Made by a program: the position numbers and the translations under genes
Shown here: piece after piece, positions 1 to 6,200 of the stretch
Layout: each line of letters begins with the position of its first letter
Position numbering within the stretch: position 1 is the stretch's first letter
DNA from: Chloroflexota bacterium
GTDB taxonomy: Bacteria > Chloroflexota > Dehalococcoidia > Lucifugimonadales > GCA-002694895
Reading direction: 5' to 3'
Assembly: GCA_002694895.1 (NCBI GenBank)
Contig: NZNN01000015.1
Location: 16,491 to 22,690, forward strand
DNA length: 6,200 nt
The notes under the pieces: model-generated
Database searches by the model: none
Seen by the model: only the letters and a program-made list of their open reading frames with translations
What the model was told of the DNA's origin: nothing

Positions 1-496
1 AAAATTTAGGAATACGTAAATTAATTACTTTAACAGGAAACGATCTCGCGTACTCTTTAACAATGAATTCAGATAAATGTGAAGATAAATCTAATATCTT
101 TGTACTTGGTTTGGGATGCCAATTCTCATTAATAATATAATTGTTAGGATAATAATTAAAAATATCTAAATCACTAATAAATATAATTTTTTTTATCTCT
201 TTTTGAATAGCAGAAAATAACAAATTATATGTATTCCGAAGATACATATTCAATGATTCATTGTCAGTAATAAATTCACTTCTGGCAAAATGAATCAATA
301 TATCTGATTTATCAATCAGAGAATTTATATTTTTACTGTCATCTAAATTATTAAAAACTACATCTAAATCTTTGTTACATGATTCTTTAAATGTAGATAA
401 TTCAGTACATTTAATATTATATTTCTTATTCTTACTCAAAAATAATATTAATTTTTCAGAACTGATTTCAGATGCGGTTGTAATTAAAATATTCAT
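1..496 (-). CDS. Degenerate NAD-dependent epimerase/extended-SDR-like protein, N-terminal part (3' end outside window)
   Basis: Translating the minus strand from the ATG at 496 gives 165 codons without a stop, running off the left edge. The pattern is an extended-SDR Rossmann domain: beta-strand MNILIT at 1-6, an acidic L-D-D turn at 51-53, DILIHFA (65-71) in place of the usual D-x-V-x-H-x-A, RNTYNLL (87-93), KKIIFISD (102-109) and a K/E-rich helix ending near 150, followed by VINLRIP. Such enzymes normally bind NAD(P) and act on nucleotide sugars or related substrates in the cytoplasm. Here the glycine motif GxxGxxG reads T7-x-x-E10-x-x-S13. The YxxxK catalytic pair is absent, with Leu135 and Ser139 at the best-aligned sites, and the SS(S/T) site has Asp109. 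It is therefore probably not a classical dehydrogenase or epimerase; a binding or regulatory role, or a diverged non-catalytic paralogue, is possible. An in-frame ATG at 511 would add five residues (MIVNI). I prefer 496 because M-x-I-L-I-T starts at the usual family position. Family assignment is fairly sure, function unknown. Confidence 0.8.
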   Translation of the reverse strand, partial: MNILITTASEISSEKLILFLSKNKKYNIKCTELSTFKESCNKDLDVVFNNLDDSKNINSLIDKSDILIHFARSEFITDNESLNMYLRNTYNLLFSAIQKEIKKIIFISDLDIFNYYPNNYIINENWHPKPSTKILDLSSHLSEFIVKEYARSFPVKVINLRIPKF

Positions 497-547
497 AATG
501 TTTACTATCATTATTATAATATCTTTAATAAAAATATATTTATAACG
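492..547. promoter_or_regulatory. Divergent promoter region between SDR-like gene and lactonase gene
   Basis: The 51 bp between the two divergent start codons are almost purely A/T and must hold both promoters, unless those lie inside the genes. ATTATAAT at 513-520 is a perfect 8-bp palindrome, so it contains the -10 consensus TATAAT on both strands (515-520 plus, 518-513 minus). For the plus gene, TTCATA at 492-497 lies 17 bp upstream of this -10 and matches four of six -35 positions. No comparable -35 is visible for the minus gene. Neither start codon has a purine-rich Shine-Dalgarno sequence. In such AT-rich DNA a chance TATAAT is common, so the sites are candidates only. Confidence 0.4.
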
Positions 548-1633
548 ATGAACGATAATAATTTAATATTTGTAGGTACATACAACAATTTCATCAAAGA
601 AAAAACTTCGCTAAGCGACGGTATATATACTTTAAATTTTAATAACTTAACTGGAGAACTTAAAATAATTTCAAGTGTTATTAATAAGGACAATCCTTCA
701 TTTTTAACTATATCTAAAAATAAAAAATATTTATTTAGTGTAGGAGAATTAGACGAGGTTAGAAATAGTAAAATTTCATCTTATACAATTAATAAAAATA
801 AAAAATGCCTTGAATTTATCAATTCAGCCTCATGTAATAGTTTAGGACCTTGTCATATAACAATTGATGATTCAGGGCAATATATTTATACTGCAAATTA
901 TTCCGGAAAATCAGTGTCATTTTTACCTGTTTCAGAATCCGGGAAATTATCTGATTCCCCTAATGTTATGCATCACGGAAAAGGATCAAATGTAAATAAA
1001 AACAGGCAAATAGATTCTCATCCACATTCTGTAAATATCGATCCAACTAATAAATATCTTATAGTTCCTGACCTCGGTCAAGATAAAATTTACATGTATA
1101 CAATTGATCAAATTTCAGGATATTTAAATAAAAAGAATATGCATTATGTAAACACTAAACCCGGCTCAGGACCAAGGCATGTAGTTTTTCACCCAAATCA
1201 AAAATTCGTGTATGTGATAAATGAATTAGATTCAACAATAGATAATTATGTGCTTGATTACAACAATCAAACATTATCACTAATTTCTTCAATTAGTACT
1301 TTGCCTGAAAATTGGAAAGGTGAAAGTACTTGTGCGGACATACACATTTCCCCAAATGGGAAATATCTATACGGATCAAACAGAGGACATGACAGTATTG
1401 CTTCATATAAAATTGACAACCTAGATGGCAAATTAATAAATATAGGTATATTTAAAACTAACGGTAAAACACCAAGAAATTTCTGTATAGATCCGTCAGG
1501 GAAATATATTTTAGTGGGTAATCAGGATTCAGATACGATTAAAGTTTTTGAAATTAATATAAAATCAGGTGAAATTAATAATGAAATTTTCAGTTTAGAC
1601 ATTCCAAAACCTGTATGTATTCTATTCCTTTAG
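548..1633 (+). CDS. Lactonase, seven-bladed beta-propeller family (6-phosphogluconolactonase-like)
   Basis: This complete 361-residue protein matches the family in length and in repeated beta-propeller blades. The opening FVGTYNN (8-14) followed by DGIYTLNFNNLTGEL is the usual first blade. Later blades carry DNPSFLTIS (48-56), DSHPHSVNIDP (156-166), DLGQDKI (175-181), GPRHVVFHP (208-216), NELDSTID (225-232), TCADIHISPNGKYLYGSN (261-278) and TPRNFCIDPSGKY (308-320) with GNQDSDTIKVF after it. The conserved His, Arg and Glu residues in the HPH, GPRH and NEL segments are present. Family members hydrolyse 6-phosphogluconolactone in the oxidative pentose phosphate pathway or other sugar lactones. 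No pentose phosphate gene lies nearby, so the physiological lactone is uncertain. There is no signal peptide, so it should be cytoplasmic. It is read from the divergent spacer, has no clear Shine-Dalgarno, and its stop interleaves with that of the convergent MOSC gene. Confidence 0.9.
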   Translation: MNDNNLIFVGTYNNFIKEKTSLSDGIYTLNFNNLTGELKIISSVINKDNPSFLTISKNKKYLFSVGELDEVRNSKISSYTINKNKKCLEFINSASCNSLGPCHITIDDSGQYIYTANYSGKSVSFLPVSESGKLSDSPNVMHHGKGSNVNKNRQIDSHPHSVNIDPTNKYLIVPDLGQDKIYMYTIDQISGYLNKKNMHYVNTKPGSGPRHVVFHPNQKFVYVINELDSTIDNYVLDYNNQTLSLISSISTLPENWKGESTCADIHISPNGKYLYGSNRGHDSIASYKIDNLDGKLINIGIFKTNGKTPRNFCIDPSGKYILVGNQDSDTIKVFEINIKSGEINNEIFSLDIPKPVCILFL

Positions 1634-2418
1634 GATTTAATTACTTTTACCTCGTCGCCAATATTTATAACCCCTTTTAATTCTTGAGGAATTAATCTAA
1701 TTGCAAATTCAGGTGGGCGGGCGGCCTGAATTTGAAGCATAGATTTTAATAGATTATGATCCCTTTCACCAGTATCCGGATTACAATTAATAGCTAAACA
1801 TCTTGGCACTGCTTTTTCTACAACAAAATTATTCTGATTTATCTTTATTTTTTCCCCTATCCAATTTAATTCAGTCCAAGCATCAGAATCTTCAATAATA
1901 ATATTAGTTCTAAATCTAGTATGAACAATATTAAATCCGGTTATTTTCTTTAAATCTTCTAATGATTCCTGACTATGTAATGTAACTCCTCCAATGGCAG
2001 AATCATGGAAATTATTACCGTCATCCCCTCCAACAAGAATAAATGGGAATCGTTCTGGGAATTTTTTGATCAATTCAGAATCTGTACTTAATACATATTC
2101 AGTAAATTTTTTTTCAATAATCTCTCTTTCTGTATCAACATTCTCATCAACTATAACTTCTCCTTCAGATACAATTTTAATTTTTCTCTCTGTTTCATTG
2201 TAATTCACTTTCAATCTGGCTATTTGAGGCATATGCATTAAAGCAGCAAAATTAGTTTTACGTTGCCAGGTCAAATCTGTTCTTTCCCCAGCATTATTGA
2301 ATCTGAATCCAAATAACCTATCTCCATCAATATAACCATGAGAATTTAAAGATAAAGATTCAGTTTCGAAAGGTGTTAAAGATTTAATAGGATATTTATA
2401 TAATTTTGATATTTTCAT
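1630..2418 (-). CDS. MOSC domain protein with N-terminal MOSC beta-barrel domain (mARC/YcbX-like)
   Basis: The 262-residue protein opens with KISKLYKYPIKSL (2-14) and GYIDGDRLFGF (28-38), the hallmarks of the MOSC N-terminal beta-barrel domain, which spans roughly residues 1-115. The MOSC domain follows: HDSAIGGVTLHSQESL (138-153), TRFRTNIII (167-175) and RCLAINCNPDTGERD (206-220). Cys207 in the last motif aligns with the cysteine that ligates molybdenum in mARC-type proteins. Relatives carry the molybdenum cofactor and reduce N-hydroxylated compounds or transfer sulfur, usually with an electron-transfer partner. No ferredoxin domain is fused here, so a separate partner would be needed. No molybdenum cofactor biosynthesis gene is visible. 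An in-frame TAA directly precedes the ATG at 2418, which bounds the start, and a GGA lies five bases upstream of it. No signal or membrane segment is seen. The substrate cannot be told from sequence. Confidence 0.9.
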   Translation of the reverse strand: MKISKLYKYPIKSLTPFETESLSLNSHGYIDGDRLFGFRFNNAGERTDLTWQRKTNFAALMHMPQIARLKVNYNETERKIKIVSEGEVIVDENVDTEREIIEKKFTEYVLSTDSELIKKFPERFPFILVGGDDGNNFHDSAIGGVTLHSQESLEDLKKITGFNIVHTRFRTNIIIEDSDAWTELNWIGEKIKINQNNFVVEKAVPRCLAINCNPDTGERDHNLLKSMLQIQAARPPEFAIRLIPQELKGVINIGDEVKVIKS

Positions 2419-2495
2419 TTAATTCCATTTTGTATTAATAATTACTGATAAAATAGATCGGAATATGTTTTTTAATATTATAAACGAGAAAAATT
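2419..2495. promoter_or_regulatory. Divergent promoter region between MOSC and serine hydrolase genes
   Basis: These 77 bp separate two divergent starts and must carry at least one promoter. On the plus strand the best -10-like sequences are the overlapping TATTAT (2476-2481) and TATAAA (2479-2484), without a convincing -35 at normal spacing. The 8-mer TATTATAA at 2476-2483 also occurs in the other divergent spacer (512-519), which may simply reflect AT-richness. The hydrolase ATG is preceded by a weak GAGAAA purine stretch (2486-2491). An in-frame TAA at 2481-2483 limits the hydrolase start to 2496 or downstream. No operator-like inverted repeat stands out. Confidence 0.35.
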
Positions 2496-3776
2496 ATGAA
2501 TAAAAACACTAAAAGTCATGGGATGTCAAAATCAAAGTTATCAAAAATTGATGAACACATAAAAAATAATTATATTAACAACAATAAATATATAGGAACT
2601 TCAACTTTAATTTACAGGAAGGGCGAAATTGCATATTTAGACATTCAGGGACAACAGGACAGAGAACGATCAATACCATTAAAAAGAGATACTATTTTCA
2701 GAATATATTCTATGACAAAACCTATTACTTCTGTCGCGCTGATGACTCTTTATGAAGAAGGCAAATTTCAATTAGATGATTTTGTTTATAAATACATACC
2801 TTCATGGAAAAACTTAAAATCTTACCAATCGGGCAAATATCCCAACTTTAAAACCAAAACTCTTGATAATCCTATGACAATTAAAGATCTTCTATCTCAT
2901 CAATCAGGATTAACATACGGTTTCTCTCAAAAAACTGAAGTAGATAAAGCTTATAGAGAAAAAGGGATAGGAAGGATGGAAAGCTTACATACTAATCAAA
3001 CTTTAGAAGATATGATTAATTTACTTAGTGAGGTACCTTTGGAATTCAACCCTGGTTCTTCATGGAATTATTCTGTTTCAACCGATGTAATTGGGTATTT
3101 AATCGAGCTACTATCATGCATGCCTTTTGATACATTTCTTAAAGAAAAAATATTTGAGCCATTAAATATGAATGACACAGGGTTTTATGTTCCTGAAAAC
3201 AAATTAAATCGATTTGCAGCAAATTATATTTTCAATGATGGGGAAGAATTAGGCGAATCTATGTCTCTTGTAAATAAAGATACAAAAGAATCAGGTCCTC
3301 CAATTTTAATTGAGGATCCCATGATCAGTCCTTATTCAAAAAATCCTACTTTTTTTTCCGGAGGAGGAGGATTAGTATCAACTATAGATGATTATTTAAA
3401 TTTCTGTATTATGTTATTAAATAATGGATCCTATAAAAATCATCAAATTCTTTCTAAAAAAACTGTAAATTTAATGACAAATAACCATATTACAGATAAA
3501 AAAGATTTACTTGAAACTGCAAGTGGCAGATGGGCAGAAACAACATATGCAGGAATAGGTTTTGGACTTGGATTTCAAATTTTATTAGATCCTGTTAAAA
3601 GCCAAATCACAAGTTCAAAAGGTGAATATGGTTGGGGAGGTGCAGCTAGTACTGTTTTTTGGGTAGACCCAAAAGAAGATTTGATCACTATCTTTTTAAC
3701 ACAATTAGTTCCTTCAAGTGCATATAATATAAGAAGAGAATTAAGAACATTGGTTTATTCATCAATAAATAACTAA
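2496..3776 (+). CDS. Serine hydrolase, beta-lactamase/penicillin-binding-protein fold (class C-like, EstB-type)
   Basis: This 426-residue protein has the motif order of the class C-like beta-lactamase-fold family. The nucleophile motif SxxK is Ser72-Met-Thr-Lys75 in IYSMTKPITSVALM. DLLSHQSGLTYG (131-142) and the second motif Tyr192-Ser-Val in NYSVSTDVIGYLIE follow. FSGGGGLVSTIDDYLNF lies at 287-303. The third motif, KTG in penicillin-binding proteins, is replaced by Trp380-Gly-Gly in YGWGGAASTVFWVDP, as is usual in esterase-like members. Such enzymes act by an acyl-serine mechanism as esterases, transesterases or D-amino-acid amidases and peptidases; true beta-lactamase activity is not implied. 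No signal peptide is visible, so it is likely cytoplasmic and not a cell-wall enzyme. Met10 is an alternative start that would drop a polar tail. The following lipoprotein gene begins 9 bp after the stop, so the two are probably co-transcribed. Substrate unknown. Confidence 0.9.
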   Translation: MNKNTKSHGMSKSKLSKIDEHIKNNYINNNKYIGTSTLIYRKGEIAYLDIQGQQDRERSIPLKRDTIFRIYSMTKPITSVALMTLYEEGKFQLDDFVYKYIPSWKNLKSYQSGKYPNFKTKTLDNPMTIKDLLSHQSGLTYGFSQKTEVDKAYREKGIGRMESLHTNQTLEDMINLLSEVPLEFNPGSSWNYSVSTDVIGYLIELLSCMPFDTFLKEKIFEPLNMNDTGFYVPENKLNRFAANYIFNDGEELGESMSLVNKDTKESGPPILIEDPMISPYSKNPTFFSGGGGLVSTIDDYLNFCIMLLNNGSYKNHQILSKKTVNLMTNNHITDKKDLLETASGRWAETTYAGIGFGLGFQILLDPVKSQITSSKGEYGWGGAASTVFWVDPKEDLITIFLTQLVPSSAYNIRRELRTLVYSSINN

Positions 3777-3783
3777 ATAACTA
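3768..3783. repeat. 8-bp tandem repeat spanning the hydrolase stop codon
   Basis: AATAACTA occurs twice in direct succession (3768-3775 and 3776-3783). The first copy carries the last two Asn codons and the start of the hydrolase stop codon; the second forms almost all of the 9-bp gap before the lipoprotein ATG. It looks like a small replication-slippage duplication. A regulatory role is not supported. Confidence 0.7.
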
Positions 3784-3785
3784 AA

Positions 3786-5321
3786 ATGAAAAAATATATT
3801 TTGGGATTATCATTGATATTATTGATACTAGCCTGTTCAAAAACACAAGAAGAAATAAATAATCAAACTTTTGAACCAATTTGTTATAAAGGTGAAACAG
3901 AAATCTTTCCAAAAAATTTTATTCATGAGAATACCGGGATATCATTTGAGTACCCTAGTTATTGGGAATTTTATTTCGATCATGAAAATAGGTCTCAAGT
4001 TTTAACTGACAGTTGTGCTGATATAATAATTTATCGTTTTAATAAAGATGTATTTGCAGATAATTTAGATGAATATATTAATTTAAATTATGATCTTTCA
4101 AACCCGGAAATATCAAAAACTTCTCTGGAATTAAACAATCTTAAAGGATATAAAGCTCTAGGATATAAAATTGAAAACTTAAATAAATCTGATTATTATT
4201 CAAATGATATTCTTGTTGCACAAAATACCATAGGATTATTTAAAATAAAAATTCAAATTGATAAAGACATTAAAAATGATTATAAAGAAATCATTGAAGA
4301 AATAATCCAAAGCTTAACCATGCCTACTGAAACTTTTGCATTTATAAAAGAAGAACCAGAGGCACGCCAGATAATGCAAGATTTTATATTTGAAAATATA
4401 AAAGATTTGTGTGAAAGGTATGTAGATCAAAATATACAAGTAAAAAAAGACTTAACTATAAATATACCATTTAATTGCAATTCATTTGAAAATCAAAATA
4501 ATCTTACTCACATTAAAAAAAATGATTATAAAAAGAACAGATCCATATCTGACAGAAATGATACGTCAAATGATTATCAAATACATATGATTTATATTTT
4601 AACTAATGACGGTAATGACAATGAGTTCGATATTAGCGGCAAAGGCGAACAATTTCTTAATGAATTAGAGAACGAATTATATAAAAAATCAAACAAGAAG
4701 ATACATTTTGATTATGATGAAAATAATAAACACGATATTTCTTTTGCGAGAATACCTTTAAATCATTCAGAAATATTTTCAAAACCAAAAGAAAATGAAT
4801 TGAATTCAATAGAAATAATTTCAACTTATTTAAGTAAAATTGGGTTTAATAATCCCAATAAACTGTATTTAGCTATATTAGACAAACCAATAATATGTGG
4901 CAATGAGGCTTGCAAAATAAATAACCCGAACTTAAAAAAAGGCCTCAATATTATTATCAGTACGAGATATGATATTAAAAATAATCAAGAATATCTAATC
5001 ACTAATAATGATCAAATTCAAATGATTATTGATGCAGTAGATTTATCTAAAAATAAAAATTTTAAATTTCCTGTGGGTAAAGAAACAAAAGAACATTGTA
5101 TAATTATGGGTAAATCAGAAGGGGGGAAAATATTTAACCAATTTTTCCAAGACCCTAAATTACAAGAAACTATAAACAAAATTAAAAGTAGTGAATTTGA
5201 ATACAAGCAAGAAACTAAAAATTACTATTCTGAATCTGATAAATTGATTTCTTTCCAAAAACTATACTTTGGTAATTTAATTATTTATGATAACGAAACT
5301 TGGTGTTTGAAAACTAAATAA
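3786..5321 (+). CDS. Lipoprotein with N-terminal PsbP/Mog1-like domain and uncharacterised C-terminal half
   Basis: The 511-residue product starts with a lipoprotein signal: Lys2-Lys3, a hydrophobic run, and I-L-A-C at 14-17, so Cys17 should be lipidated. Ser18 at +2 gives no inner-membrane retention signal, if the cell has an outer membrane. Residues about 41-180 resemble the PsbP/Mog1 fold (ENTGISFEYPSYWEF at 48-62, then alternating strands and a final helix EIIEEIIQSLTM). After a linker rich in Asn, Asp and Lys (about 235-262), residues 266-380 carry HMIYILTNDGNDNEFDISG, a helix, HDISFARIPLNHSEI (316-330), KIGFNNPNKLYLAIL (351-365) and a C371-GNEA-C376 pair. From memory this block resembles uncharacterised secreted bacterial proteins with YVLPSDG-type and DVTFVR-type motifs; that is inference. 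No HExxH or other metalloprotease motif is seen. Excluding the lipid Cys there are eight cysteines (33, 77, 209, 231, 371, 376, 438, 507), compatible with disulfides outside the cytoplasm. It is probably co-transcribed with the hydrolase. Function unknown. Confidence 0.85.
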   Translation: MKKYILGLSLILLILACSKTQEEINNQTFEPICYKGETEIFPKNFIHENTGISFEYPSYWEFYFDHENRSQVLTDSCADIIIYRFNKDVFADNLDEYINLNYDLSNPEISKTSLELNNLKGYKALGYKIENLNKSDYYSNDILVAQNTIGLFKIKIQIDKDIKNDYKEIIEEIIQSLTMPTETFAFIKEEPEARQIMQDFIFENIKDLCERYVDQNIQVKKDLTINIPFNCNSFENQNNLTHIKKNDYKKNRSISDRNDTSNDYQIHMIYILTNDGNDNEFDISGKGEQFLNELENELYKKSNKKIHFDYDENNKHDISFARIPLNHSEIFSKPKENELNSIEIISTYLSKIGFNNPNKLYLAILDKPIICGNEACKINNPNLKKGLNIIISTRYDIKNNQEYLITNNDQIQMIIDAVDLSKNKNFKFPVGKETKEHCIIMGKSEGGKIFNQFFQDPKLQETINKIKSSEFEYKQETKNYYSESDKLISFQKLYFGNLIIYDNETWCLKTK

Positions 5322-5324
5322 TAT

Positions 5325-6200
5325 TTATGAGTCTCTACCTCTACGAATAGCTTTTCCTGGAAGGTTTCCTGTATGTTCACTATCTTTTATAACAAATTGT
5401 CCATTAACAATAACTTGTTCAATTCCTTCAGAAAGTTGCCTGGGATTTGCTTTTGTAGCTGGGACATTGACTTTTGGTAAATCAAAAACAATAACATCGG
5501 CGTCATAATTGTTTAATATTAATCCTTTATTTTTCAGACCGAGTCTTTGAGCAGGGAAAGATGACATTTTCCTTATTCCATTTTCTAAAGTTAAGAATTG
5601 ATCATCTCTTGCGTATTCAGAAATTATTTTGGTAAAAGTACCAAAAGTTCTTGGACTAGGATGATCTCCAAATAATATCGAATCTGAAGCAATCATACCT
5701 GCTGGATGTTTAACGAATTCTGGTAGTGTTTGTGGATTGCCACCAAGTCCAACAAATGATATCCCTAAATTTTCATCAACTAAAAGATCTAATAATACTG
5801 TGACTGGTTCTTGATTTCTCATTTCAGCAATTTCATTCACCGACAATCCGTCATATTTTTTATTGTGTGGTTTTTTAAAATTTGTTAACCATGTTGTTGG
5901 AAATGTTTTGTTTATTTCCTTGGCTATTTTTTTTCTTGAGTTAGTTGATTGAAGGTGTTGCATTAGTTTTTCCGGACCACCATCTTTACTCCAGTTAGGT
6001 AAAATAATAGTTAATGTTGTTCCTGAATATGCATAAGTGTAACAATCAAAAGTAACATCCATTCCGCTTTCTATGGCATTTTCTACTAAACCTAAATAAT
6101 CTGTATGCCTACCATTTGCTATATTTTTACTATGTACATACATCATTTTTTGATAATAATGTGTTAAATGTAATGGTAGATTGGCTATTTTTGCAATTTC
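5325..6200 (-). CDS. N-acyl-D-amino-acid deacylase / D-aminoacylase family amidohydrolase, C-terminal part (5' end outside window)
   Basis: The reading frame is open to the right edge, so the true start lies outside. The ATG pair at 6146/6143 is internal, because family-like sequence (EIAKIANLPLHLTHYYQK) continues upstream of it. The visible 291 residues are the second half of a D-aminoacylase-type metal-dependent amidohydrolase. LPLHLTH (8-14) carries a candidate metal-ligand His14, and GMDVTFDCYTYAYSGTTL (46-63) matches the D-x-YPY-x-(A/S)-G-x-T segment. GMIASDS (168-174) has Asp173, equivalent to the catalytic or metal Asp of the superfamily. Then come HPSPRTFGTF (180-189), LENGIRKMSSFPAQRLGL (205-222), the DADVIVFD strand (233-240) and VIVNGQFVI (263-271). 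Known members remove N-acyl groups from D-amino acids; related ones act on dihydropyrimidine- or dipeptide-like substrates. No signal can be assessed. It converges on the lipoprotein gene with a 3-bp gap and no visible terminator hairpin. Confidence 0.88.
   Translation of the reverse strand, partial: EIAKIANLPLHLTHYYQKMMYVHSKNIANGRHTDYLGLVENAIESGMDVTFDCYTYAYSGTTLTIILPNWSKDGGPEKLMQHLQSTNSRKKIAKEINKTFPTTWLTNFKKPHNKKYDGLSVNEIAEMRNQEPVTVLLDLLVDENLGISFVGLGGNPQTLPEFVKHPAGMIASDSILFGDHPSPRTFGTFTKIISEYARDDQFLTLENGIRKMSSFPAQRLGLKNKGLILNNYDADVIVFDLPKVNVPATKANPRQLSEGIEQVIVNGQFVIKDSEHTGNLPGKAIRRGRDS

Noticed and set aside
1711..1728. Locally GC-rich patch
   Set aside because: It codes for an Ala-Ala-Arg-Pro-Pro stretch of the MOSC protein on the minus strand, and the composition follows from those codons.
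1994..2203. 69-codon plus-strand open frame antisense to the MOSC gene
   Set aside because: It lies fully inside a well-supported gene on the other strand, its Ser/Thr-rich composition is typical of an antisense shadow, and no promoter or start context supports it.
3350..3357. Run of eight T in the serine hydrolase as a possible frameshift or terminator site
   Set aside because: The reading frame and family motifs continue unbroken on both sides, and no stem-loop precedes the run.
3360..3371. GGAGGAGGAGGA, a strong Shine-Dalgarno-like sequence
   Set aside because: It encodes the conserved Gly run (289-292) of the serine hydrolase, and no start codon follows at a usable distance.
5018..5206. 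62-codon minus-strand open frame inside the lipoprotein gene
   Set aside because: It is a shadow of the lipoprotein reading frame; its hydrophobic start is the complement of Asn/Lys/Ile codons.
6141..6146. Met-Met as the start of the deacylase gene
   Set aside because: The frame stays open to 6200 and the residues upstream (LPLHLTHYYQK) fit the D-aminoacylase family, so this is internal and the gene is cut by the window edge.
1..6200. CRISPR arrays, tRNA or rRNA genes, insertion sequences, phage or defence genes, riboswitches
   Set aside because: Reading both strands showed no repeat-spacer pattern, cloverleaf, terminal inverted repeats, transposase or recognisable structured leader, and nearly every base lies in six assigned genes.

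Overview
The window is a compact, AT-rich stretch of bacterial chromosome, roughly a quarter to a third G+C by eye. It holds six protein genes, of which the two at the edges are cut by the window. Genes use the standard code and end in TAA (TAG once). Start codons mostly lack a recognisable Shine-Dalgarno sequence, and spacers are very short. One gene encodes an exported lipoprotein with a lipobox. The gene content is scattered accessory catabolic and detoxification enzymes plus one lipoprotein, in an AT-rich compressed layout. This fits a streamlined, probably aquatic or marine, free-living bacterium. I cannot name the phylum from this sequence alone.

Layout, left to right: (1) below 496, minus strand, the N-terminal 165 residues of an extended-SDR / NAD-epimerase-like protein whose cofactor and catalytic motifs are eroded. 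(2) 497-547, a 51-bp divergent promoter region. (3) 548-1633, plus strand, a complete seven-bladed beta-propeller lactonase of the 6-phosphogluconolactonase family. (4) 1630-2418, minus strand, a complete two-domain MOSC protein (mARC/YcbX-like), overlapping the lactonase tail-to-tail by 4 bp. (5) 2419-2495, a second divergent promoter region. (6) 2496-3776, plus strand, a beta-lactamase-fold serine hydrolase, followed 9 bp later by (7) 3786-5321, a 511-residue lipoprotein with an N-terminal PsbP/Mog1-like domain and a long, poorly known C-terminal part. (8) 5325-6200, minus strand, the C-terminal 291 residues of an N-acyl-D-amino-acid deacylase (D-aminoacylase family), converging on the lipoprotein gene with a 3-bp gap.

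The genes do not form one obvious pathway. Orientation is minus, plus, minus, plus, plus, minus, so the only likely operon is serine hydrolase plus lipoprotein. Three of the products (lactonase, serine hydrolase, D-aminoacylase) hydrolyse lactone, ester or amide bonds of small molecules, and the MOSC protein probably handles N-oxygenated or sulfur compounds. A broad scavenging or detoxification role is plausible but is inference. I see no mobile element, CRISPR array, tRNA, rRNA, phage gene or defence system. The points most worth following up are the C-terminal half of the lipoprotein and the motif-eroded SDR protein.
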